DNA of 5,046 bases, from assembly GCA_046590705.1 (NCBI GenBank), contig JBKJUK010000331.1, positions 1-5,046 on the forward strand, in the 5' to 3' direction. Shown here in pieces: positions 1 through 4,764 of this stretch. The stretch is from JBKJUK01 sp046590705. Its GTDB lineage: Bacteria > Acidobacteriota > Thermoanaerobaculia > Gp7-AA8. Below the pieces are notes generated by a model that had not been told where the DNA came from, searched no databases, and saw only the letters and a program-made list of their open reading frames with translations. How positions within the stretch are numbered: position 1 is the stretch's first letter; every line of letters starts with the position of its first letter. The position numbers and the translations under genes were made by a program.

Positions 1-828
1 GACTTCCGAGGCGAAGCCGCGCAGCTGGTCGACCATCGTGTTGATGGTCTCCTTCAACTGCTGGATCTCGCCGCGGACGTCCACGGTGATCTTGCGCGAC
101 AGGTCGCCGCTGGCGACGGCCGTAGTCACCTCGGCGATGTTTCGCACCTGGGCGGTGAGGTTTCCGGCCATGAAGTTGACGTTGTCGGTGAGATCCTTCC
201 ACGTACCGGCAATTCCCTTTACCTGTGCCTGCCCGCCCAGTCTTCCTTCCGTTCCTACTTCACGCGCTACACGCGTAACCTCTGAGGCAAAGGAGTTCAG
301 CTGCTCGACCATCGTGTTGATGGTCTCTTTCAGTTCGAGAATCTCGCCTGCTGCATCGACAGTGATCTTTTTGGAGAGATCTCCGTTTGCAACTGCGGTG
401 GTCACACCAGCAATGTTTCGAACCTGATTGGTGAGGTTCGTAGCCATGTAATTCACGCTGTCTGTGAGATCTTTCCAGGTACCGGCCACGCCGGTCACTC
501 GCGCCTGTCCGCCGAGTTTCCCTTCTGTGCCGACCTCTCGAGCAACGCGTGTAACTTCGGATGCGAAGGAACTCAGCTGGTCGACCATCGTGTTGATGGT
601 GTTTTTCAGTTCGAGGATTTCGCCCTTCACATCGACGGTGACTTTCTTGGAGAGATCACCGTTGGCAACGGCAGTGGTCACGCCGGCGATGTTACGCACC
701 TGGGCGGTGAGGTTGCTGGCCATGTAGTTGACGCTGTCGGTCAGGTCTTTCCACGTGCCGGCCACGCCTTTCACTTGCGCCTGGCCTCCGAGCTTTCCTT
801 CAGTACCGACCTCGCGTGCGACGCGCGT
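1..828 (-). repeat. Three tandem 276-bp coding repeats (92-residue HAMP units)
   Basis: The codons for ASEV recur at exactly 1, 277, 553 and 829, a period of 276 bp, so three whole units occupy 1-276, 277-552 and 553-828. By hand alignment the proteins of the 553-828 and 277-552 units differ at about 10 of 92 positions. The 1-276 unit is more diverged (for example VNFMAGN, IAEVTTAVASGDLSRK, RGEIQQLK). A fourth, much more divergent unit continues rightwards from 829. The array probably extends beyond the left edge. Confidence 0.93.
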
Positions 829-1302
829 GACTTCCGAGGCGAAGGAGCTCAGCTGATCGACCATGGTGTTCACGGTCTTCGCCGTTCGTAGAAATTCGCC
901 TTTGAGAATGCGGCCGTCGAACTCGGTGGCCATGGTCTGCCCGAGGTCACCCTTGGCGACGGACCCGATGACCCTGGAGACCTCGACGGTGGGTTGCACC
1001 AGATCCGAGATCAACGAGTTCACGGACTCAATGCTCTCGAGGAAGCCCCCCGCAGCGCCGTTGAGCGCTGCACGCTGTCCGAGCTTTCCTTCCTTCCCCA
1101 CTACATCGCTGATGCGACCGATTTCGAGCACGAGACGTTGGTTCATCTCGAGCAGTTCGTTCACTGCGTCATAAATCTTCCCGGCGGTACCAGTCTGATC
1201 GTCCGGAAGCCGCAGCGAGAAGTTTCCCTTGCGTGCGGCCTGTAACGATTTCAGTAGAAGCTTCTGATCCAACGAATCACCCACTAACTGCTCAGTCGGC
1301 AT
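1..1302 (-). CDS. Multi-HAMP sensor protein, probably a soluble hybrid histidine kinase (N-terminal part; 3' end outside window)
   Basis: The reading frame is open from an ATG at 1302-1300 down to base 1, giving 434 residues without a stop; the C-terminus lies beyond the left edge. An AAGGAG six bases upstream (1309-1314) fixes the start. There is no signal peptide or membrane segment (N-terminus MPTEQLVGDSLDQKLL), so the protein should be cytosolic. Residues 15-158 form divergent HAMP-like units (KGDLGQTM near 117-124, NTMVDQLSSFASEV at 145-158). Residues 159-434 are three near-identical 92-residue HAMP units, each with REVGTEGKLGGQA, GTWKDLTDSVN, VRNIAGVTTAV, NGDLSKKVTVD and NTMVDQL-type blocks. 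This repeat style is known from group III (Nik1/Os-1) hybrid histidine kinases and bacterial relatives, where HAMP arrays relay a signal to HisKA, ATPase and receiver domains. No kinase domain is visible here, so the output domain is inferred; a chemoreceptor-like output cannot be excluded. Confidence 0.9.
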   Translation of the reverse strand, partial: MPTEQLVGDSLDQKLLLKSLQAARKGNFSLRLPDDQTGTAGKIYDAVNELLEMNQRLVLEIGRISDVVGKEGKLGQRAALNGAAGGFLESIESVNSLISDLVQPTVEVSRVIGSVAKGDLGQTMATEFDGRILKGEFLRTAKTVNTMVDQLSSFASEVTRVAREVGTEGKLGGQAQVKGVAGTWKDLTDSVNYMASNLTAQVRNIAGVTTAVANGDLSKKVTVDVKGEILELKNTINTMVDQLSSFASEVTRVAREVGTEGKLGGQARVTGVAGTWKDLTDSVNYMATNLTNQVRNIAGVTTAVANGDLSKKITVDAAGEILELKETINTMVEQLNSFASEVTRVAREVGTEGRLGGQAQVKGIAGTWKDLTDNVNFMAGNLTAQVRNIAEVTTAVASGDLSRKITVDVRGEIQQLKETINTMVDQLRGFASEV

Positions 1303-1308
1303 TCACTG

Positions 1309-1314
1309 CTCCTT
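1309..1314 (-). promoter_or_regulatory. Shine-Dalgarno site that sets the sensor gene start
   Basis: AAGGAG on the minus strand lies six bases from the ATG at 1302-1300. It is the only good ribosome site near the 5' end of this open frame and supports a short, soluble N-terminus. Confidence 0.75.
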
Positions 1315-1336
1315 CAACTCTGTGGAGTCGGATTGA

Positions 1337-1363
1337 GTCGTATCGGTGGTCTACCGGCACGAC
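1337..1363. promoter_or_regulatory. Imperfect dyad in the sensor gene leader
   Basis: GTCGT (1337-1341) pairs with ACGAC (1359-1363) and CGGT (1344-1347) with ACCG (1353-1356). They are separated by a symmetric two-base mismatch and a five-base centre. It lies 35-61 bases upstream of the sensor ATG, so it is either an operator or a hairpin near the 5' end of the mRNA. Its function is inferred from position and symmetry only. Confidence 0.4.
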
Positions 1364-1389
1364 GAATAAATACTCTTTGCTTTTATGAG

Positions 1390-1403
1390 ACTTCGGACGA
1401 AGT
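1390..1403. promoter_or_regulatory. 14-bp palindrome upstream of the sensor gene, possible operator
   Basis: ACTTCGGACGAAGT has perfect 6-bp arms around a 2-bp centre. It sits just upstream of the AT-rich tract that contains a TATTTA on the minus strand (1372-1367). If that is the -10 element, the palindrome covers the -35 position. A shorter relative, ACTTCGAAGT, occurs at 1782-1791. A role as operator is an inference. Confidence 0.35.
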
Positions 1404-1479
1404 TGCAATCAGATTTCGATCATCCTTCGGGACCCGATGCAGCGGCCGCGCCAGCAAGAGTCTGTGGTGAGGAAGGAGT

Positions 1480-1500
1480 CAGTAGCCAGTAACCAGTAGC
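1480..1500. repeat. Three tandem heptamers (CAGTAGC / CAGTAAC / CAGTAGC)
   Basis: The units at 1480-1486, 1487-1493 and 1494-1500 differ at one base. The sequence is non-coding. It looks like a short simple repeat of the kind that varies in copy number; no function is apparent. Confidence 0.7.
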
Positions 1501-1550
1501 CCGCAATTCCCACCCTATGAGAAATGGGGGCCAGTCAAACTTTCTCCACG

Positions 1551-1720
1551 TCATTCCGATGGGCCGCATGACCGGCATCGTTTCGCAGCCTGGAGTGCGA
1601 AGAGGAATCTCCGTTCCGTGCAGACGCGCTTGACCGCTACCAGCGCGGCGCGGAACGGAGATTCCTCTTCGCACGACAAGCGTCCTGGAGTGGCTGGGGA
1701 TGGCGTGCTCATCGGAATGA
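1551..1720. repeat. Inverted pair of a two-box element with a long central hairpin
   Basis: A perfect 24-bp inverted repeat (1595-1618 with 1651-1674, left arm beginning GTGCGAAGAGG) flanks a 32-base centre. The centre folds further: CGCGCT at 1625-1630 pairs with AGCGCG at 1642-1647. Outside it, an 11-base box TCATTCCGATG (1551-1561) is matched by its complement at 1710-1720. Each half thus reads 11-base box, 33-35 poorly conserved bases, 24-base box, and the two halves face each other. CCTGGAGTG also occurs as a direct repeat at 1589-1597 and 1684-1692. There is no T-run and no open frame of quality. It resembles a BIME or MITE-like palindromic intergenic element; whether copies occur elsewhere cannot be seen from one window. 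Confidence 0.7.
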
Positions 1721-1768
1721 GGTCCGCACCCTTACTTGCGGAAAGCCTCGCAGCAGAAGGCTTCACGA

Positions 1769-1798
1769 CCCTCGTGTCTCAACTTCGAAGTCCGAGGG
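1769..1798. repeat. Small inverted repeat 3' of the transglycosylase gene
   Basis: CCCTCG (1769-1774) pairs with CGAGGG (1793-1798), and the loop holds the perfect palindrome ACTTCGAAGT (1782-1791). It lies about 70 bases downstream of the minus-strand transglycosylase stop. No T-run follows on either strand, so I do not call it an intrinsic terminator. Confidence 0.4.
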
Positions 1799-1868
1799 AG
1801 CGGGCGGGCGCAACGCGACCAGGGAGCGTGTACGCGGAGCCGCACTGTTCAGCGTAACGATGAAGAGC

Positions 1869-2393
1869 TCAGCGCCCCGGGGAGTAGTAGCTTCTTATAG
1901 CCGCAACGTAGGCTACGGCTTCAGGTGTGGCGCTCAGGCCACGCTTCTTCACAGCCTCAGAGCCGGCGTTGTAGGCGGCCAGGGCCATGTCCAGATTGCC
2001 ATCGAATTGATCGAGCATCATCTTCAGGTACTTTGCGCCGCCGAAGATGTTCTGCCTGGCGTCGAAGGAGTCTGTGACGCCGAGAAAGCGGGCCGTCCGC
2101 GGCATCAGCTGCATGAGTCCCTGCGCACCCCGGCTCGAAACAGCCGCCGAGTTGAAGGCGGATTCGCGGAAAACGACTGCGGCCAGAAGATTGTGATCGA
2201 GACCAGTCGCGGCAGATGCCTCCCGCAGAAGGGCGCTGATCGACGATGGGACCTCGACAGGAATGGCGGATCCTCGCTTCCCCGCCGCTGGTACGCTCCT
2301 GCCCCAGAAACTGAGGCCGGCGTATGCGGGCACAGCGGAAAGTGAAACCAGCACAATAGACAGTGACATGAACGCGTAGGTTTTCGTTTTCAT
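1869..2393 (-). CDS. Secreted lytic transglycosylase, SLT domain
   Basis: This 174-residue protein should cleave the MurNAc-GlcNAc bond of peptidoglycan non-hydrolytically, leaving 1,6-anhydroMurNAc, in the periplasm. Residues 1-25 are a clear Sec signal peptide (basic MKTK, a hydrophobic core, cleavage after AYA). The SLT fold covers about 52-170. It has the catalytic Glu77 in FRESAFN, then SSRGAQGLMQLMP (86-98), NIFGGAKYLKMML (115-127), ALAAYNAG (137-144) and YVAAI (162-166). All family hallmarks are intact. It is a minimal single-domain enzyme, without LysM or other wall-binding modules. A GGAG six bases before the ATG (2400-2403 on the minus strand) supports the start. The gene is divergent from the cold-shock gene and points towards the sensor gene, but the 566-bp gap argues against a shared transcript. 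The substrate is inferred from family. Confidence 0.93.
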   Translation of the reverse strand: MKTKTYAFMSLSIVLVSLSAVPAYAGLSFWGRSVPAAGKRGSAIPVEVPSSISALLREASAATGLDHNLLAAVVFRESAFNSAAVSSRGAQGLMQLMPRTARFLGVTDSFDARQNIFGGAKYLKMMLDQFDGNLDMALAAYNAGSEAVKKRGLSATPEAVAYVAAIRSYYSPGR

Positions 2394-2614
2394 CGGACTC
2401 TCCCAGGGTAAGAGGTCTGCGAAATGTCCGACGTTCGAGAGTCGCGCTCGTCACGTTCGGCAGCCCGGCTGTCTGTGATCAGACCCGCAGCTTTGCGCCC
2501 TGCCGTCACCGGCAGTTAGCCATTCTCGCGTGCTTCGTACAACACAATGAATAACAAATGAACCCCCCTTGAATTCCCCGGGTGACGAACCTCTTTTCTG
2601 CTTTCTCATGTCAA

Positions 2615-2709
2615 TTGGAATGAAACAGGCCAGGGTATGGTTGCGGGCTGCTGTGACTAGCTTAGTTAGAGATGAGAAGTTGACGTTGCATCACAGCACC
2701 GTGCTTTTT
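2615..2709 (+). promoter_or_regulatory. Weak candidate promoter elements for the cold-shock gene
   Basis: Two poor sigma-70-like possibilities are visible. One is TTGGAA (2615-2620) with TATGGT (2636-2641), at a short 15-bp spacing. The other is TTGACG (2680-2685) with a weak CTTTTT (2704-2709). The first would give a leader of roughly 100 bases, as is common for cold-shock genes; the second a short one. Neither is convincing. Confidence 0.2.
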
Positions 2710-2734
2710 GAGTCTCCACGCAGCGGCACGAAAC

Positions 2735-2740
2735 AAGGAG
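2735..2740 (+). promoter_or_regulatory. Strong Shine-Dalgarno site of the cold-shock gene
   Basis: AAGGAG stands seven bases before the ATG at 2748, followed by an A-rich spacer. It is the best ribosome site in the window and fixes the start, consistent with high expression. Confidence 0.8.
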
Positions 2741-2747
2741 ATTCAAA

Positions 2748-2951
2748 ATGAGAAACAGAGGAACAGTAAAGTGGTTCAACGACGCAAAGGGTTTCGGATT
2801 CATCACCACCGAGTCAGGTGAAGATGTATTCGTCCATTTCAGCGCAATCCAGGGCGGCGGTTTTCGTTCGCTCCAGGAAGGCGCCTCGGTCGAGTTCGAT
2901 CTGACCAGCGGCCCGAAAGGTCTGCAGGCAGCGAACGTAACCATGGGCTAA
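2748..2951 (+). CDS. Cold-shock domain protein (CspA family)
   Basis: This 67-residue protein is a complete OB-fold cold-shock domain of the normal bacterial length. It opens with the typical GTVKWFND (5-12), followed by RNP1 KGFGFI (14-19) and RNP2 VFVHF (27-31), with the nucleic-acid-stacking aromatics W9, F16, F18, F28, H30 and F31 in place. The C-terminal strand GPKGLQAANVT (55-65) matches the usual end. Such proteins bind single-stranded RNA and DNA in the cytoplasm and act as RNA chaperones or anti-terminators during cold or general stress. The gene is a single transcription unit: strong ribosome site before it and an intrinsic terminator 21 bases after the stop. Whether it is cold-induced or constitutive cannot be decided from sequence. 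Confidence 0.97.
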   Translation: MRNRGTVKWFNDAKGFGFITTESGEDVFVHFSAIQGGGFRSLQEGASVEFDLTSGPKGLQAANVTMG

Positions 2952-2972
2952 ACAGCCGTTCAATGTAGTTCG

Positions 2973-3006
2973 AAAGGGACGATCGCGAGATCGTCCCTTT
3001 TCTTTT
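2973..3006 (+). terminator. Intrinsic terminator of the cold-shock gene
   Basis: A perfect 12-bp stem, AAAGGGACGATC (2973-2984) with GATCGTCCCTTT (2989-3000), is closed by a GCGA tetraloop of the stable GNRA class. The T-rich tail TTTTCTTTT spans 2998-3006. It lies 21 bases past the cold-shock stop. The minus-strand side lacks a T-run, so it works mainly rightwards and isolates the ligase gene from read-through. Confidence 0.92.
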
Positions 3007-3169
3007 CCGGACGAACTGCAAAGAACCTGCGCTCTCAGGGTCAAAGCATCATCGATATTTCGGGTGCTGACCCGGCCTGAACTTTGCTCCCTTCGGCAGC
3101 GATGACCATCCCCATTCCTCTCGCTTCCCGCGGCCTGTCCGACTCCCCTCTCCTGGCCAGACTTTCCGC

Positions 3170-4714
3170 ATGCTGAAAGCCGAAGACGACCTCCTCTCTT
3201 ACCGCGCCTCACTCGAAAAGCCCGTCATCGGAATGGAATCCGAGTTCAACGTCCTGATCGACGGTGAAGAGATCGTTCCCGAAGAAGTATGGAAACATCC
3301 GTCTTCCTTCATTGATGTTCCGCTCCTCCGGCGTACTTCGAGATCGAGTCAGCTGCCCGGTGGCGGCGCGATCTACTTCGACAAAGGTGTGATCGAACTC
3401 GTCACACCCGTGATCGAAATTGCACCGCAGTGCACGTCCAGAATGGTGAGGAATCTCTGGGAACAGGTGACCTTCATTCGAGAGCAACTCACCAACTGGG
3501 GACGTGCCAATCACCACGAGGTTCATCTAAAGGGCTTCAGCAGCCACTACAATATCTCCTTCGAACTTCCCTCCTCCGAGCGCAGCAGCGATCGGAATAT
3601 TCAGAAGCTGGCAGTGCTGCTTGCCTACATCCTGCCCATCCCTTTCATGGTTGCAGGCGCAAACCGGCGTTCTACCGGCGTGGGAGTCAGGCCTCGGCGT
3701 GACCGCCTCGAAGTCACCCTCGATTTCACGCCTGATCCAGGACTGAGCCTGGCAACTGCAGCCCTCATCGTCGGGATCGTACGGGACATCATTTCGTGGC
3801 CTTCATACCGTCTTTCACTCCTCGATCAACTTCCCCTCCCCTTGCCGGCCGGAGTCAATCCGGGGCGTCACACCACTCGGAAAGGTTGGCTCACCAAAGA
3901 CTTCCACTATCCAACCAGCCCTTATCTCTGCGACATCGACGCGCAGATCTGGGAGACACGCGACGGACAAAAAGCGTCGCTGCGAGAGATGGCGCTTCGC
4001 ATCGCCTGGTACTTCCGCGATTCGATCCGCGAACTATCAGACCCTTTCAGTGAGCAACTCCTTTTCTCTGTACTTCGCGGCGAGACTCCGTCCCTGCTGG
4101 ACCTGCGAGACCGTCCGGCCGCGTACGACGACATCGGCGGCCTCGCGCAGTGGGGAAAAGTCATTCCAGAACTCGAGAATTTTGAAGCGCTGCTGCAGAA
4201 CACCGAAACGGGAGACGCGACCCTCGAGCAGCATCTGGCGAGCAGACTGAAAGAGCGATCGCGTTTCGAGAAGTCGGGAGAAATCCCAGTCACGCTCAAA
4301 GCTGGCAAAGACTCGGAAGGTCTGTCCGAGAGAGAGAGCCGTGCTGCGGCCAGGCAGAGGCTTCCGCGGTATAGACGCAGCAGTGACCTGCAACTGCTGG
4401 CTCCACCCTGGGAAAGTGCAGAAGCAGACCGCAGAAACGACATCGAGTCGATGAGTGGAGATGAAAGGCGTCGAGGGGATGATCGGCGTAAACAGCCGCC
4501 CGTTGCCTATCTCGCAGAAGAACTTTCACGGTCGGAGTACGAGCAGGTTTTCCTCATGATCGCATCGGGCAGGAAGCTTCGTGCTGGCGATGAGATCCTT
4601 ACGCCGGTCGGTATGAACGGCTGGTATCACGCGATTTTTCAGCGTGAATCGGATGGCCAGGAAAGGTCTCTCTCGATCGATCAATTGCTGGAGAAGAAAG
4701 CAGACTGGATCTGA
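3170..4714 (+). CDS. Putative ATP-dependent carboxylate-amine ligase (GS/GCS fold) with a novel C-terminal extension
   Basis: This 514-residue protein shows, in order, the motifs of the glutamine synthetase / glutamate-cysteine ligase fold. They are GMESEF (21-26) with likely metal-binding E23 and E25, IELVTP with E76 (75-80), HYNISF (126-131), and RPRRDRLEVTLDFTPD (174-189) with E181, followed by a helix (LATAALIVGIVRDI). The last block resembles the RPS..GTVEVRV.D segment of YbdK-type GCS2 ligases. The early GGGAIYFDKGVIELVTP also recalls Pup ligase (PafA/Dop). Such enzymes form amide bonds via an acyl phosphate in the cytoplasm; the substrate is unknown. Residues 370-514 exceed the usual length (YbdK is about 370): an Arg-rich linker (386-441) and an unrecognised small module (about 450-514). 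No Shine-Dalgarno precedes the ATG; the frame is open upstream to 3071 but has no ATG, GTG or TTG there. It is a lone gene. The fold is fairly sure, the function is not. Confidence 0.72.
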   Translation: MLKAEDDLLSYRASLEKPVIGMESEFNVLIDGEEIVPEEVWKHPSSFIDVPLLRRTSRSSQLPGGGAIYFDKGVIELVTPVIEIAPQCTSRMVRNLWEQVTFIREQLTNWGRANHHEVHLKGFSSHYNISFELPSSERSSDRNIQKLAVLLAYILPIPFMVAGANRRSTGVGVRPRRDRLEVTLDFTPDPGLSLATAALIVGIVRDIISWPSYRLSLLDQLPLPLPAGVNPGRHTTRKGWLTKDFHYPTSPYLCDIDAQIWETRDGQKASLREMALRIAWYFRDSIRELSDPFSEQLLFSVLRGETPSLLDLRDRPAAYDDIGGLAQWGKVIPELENFEALLQNTETGDATLEQHLASRLKERSRFEKSGEIPVTLKAGKDSEGLSERESRAAARQRLPRYRRSSDLQLLAPPWESAEADRRNDIESMSGDERRRGDDRRKQPPVAYLAEELSRSEYEQVFLMIASGRKLRAGDEILTPVGMNGWYHAIFQRESDGQERSLSIDQLLEKKADWI

Positions 4715-4764
4715 CTGAACCGCATTGCCCACGGAGTAGTCGGATTCGGGCAGTCGCATTCAGT
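4714..4764. other. Short convergent gap with an imperfect inverted repeat
   Basis: ACTGAA (4714-4719) pairs with TTCAGT (4759-4764) and TGCCC (4726-4730) with GGGCA (4748-4752). The direct repeat CGCATT (4721-4726, 4755-4760) lies between them. The structure spans almost exactly the space between the two convergent stop codons and may help to separate the two transcripts. There is no clear T-run, so terminator status is doubtful. Confidence 0.3.

Larger units (their letters stand above)
1303..1868. other. 566-bp intergenic gap between transglycosylase and sensor genes
   Basis: I see no convincing gene here. Open frames in this stretch (for example 1420-1674 minus and 1618-1857 plus) are Arg/Ser/Pro-rich, lack ribosome sites and run through the inverted repeats. 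Contents from left to right are: the sensor gene leader with an imperfect dyad (1337-1363), an AT-rich tract (about 1364-1388) suitable for a promoter on the minus strand, a 14-bp palindrome (1390-1403), three tandem heptamers (1480-1500), an inverted-pair element (1551-1720) and a smaller hairpin (1769-1798). Confidence 0.75.
2394..2747. other. Divergent intergenic control region (transglycosylase / cold-shock gene)
   Basis: No gene is supported in these 354 bp. It must hold both outward promoters, but I find no strong sigma-70 pair. Features seen are two short hairpins, CTGCCG-TCAC-CGGCAG (2500-2515) and GTCTG-TGAT-CAGAC (2471-2484), and an AT-richer patch (2541-2560). Candidate promoter elements for the cold-shock gene lie in the right half. 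Confidence 0.6.

Noticed and set aside
38..1245. Open frames on the plus strand across the HAMP region (38-427, 464-727, 863-1174, 994-1245)
   Set aside because: They are antisense to the repeated HAMP frame, repeat themselves with the same 276-bp period, and are Ser/Thr/Arg-rich without domains. The minus-strand frame is clearly the coding one.
1595..1674. Long hairpin as an intrinsic terminator
   Set aside because: No T-run follows the stem on either strand, and it lies about 200 bases beyond the transglycosylase stop.
1420..1857. Short frames at 1420-1674 (minus), 1551-1766 (minus) and 1618-1857 (plus)
   Set aside because: They run through inverted repeats and the heptamer repeat, have no ribosome sites and show low-complexity composition. 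They are best read as repeat DNA.
1860..2454. Overlapping frames on both strands at the transglycosylase gene (1860-2345 plus, 1957-2454 minus, 2105-2356)
   Set aside because: Shadows of the SLT-domain gene, which has a signal peptide, the catalytic motif and a ribosome site.
2569..2751. 60-codon frame ending in ATGA overlap with the cold-shock start, suggesting a coupled leader peptide
   Set aside because: It begins with TTG without a ribosome site and has no recognisable pattern. The strong Shine-Dalgarno of the cold-shock gene makes coupling unnecessary, so the overlap is probably chance.
3170..4714. Assignment as Pup ligase PafA or Dop
   Set aside because: Only the first two motif blocks look alike. 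The RPR..RLEVTLDF block fits GCS2-type ligases better, and no Pup or proteasome gene is nearby, so only the superfamily is claimed.
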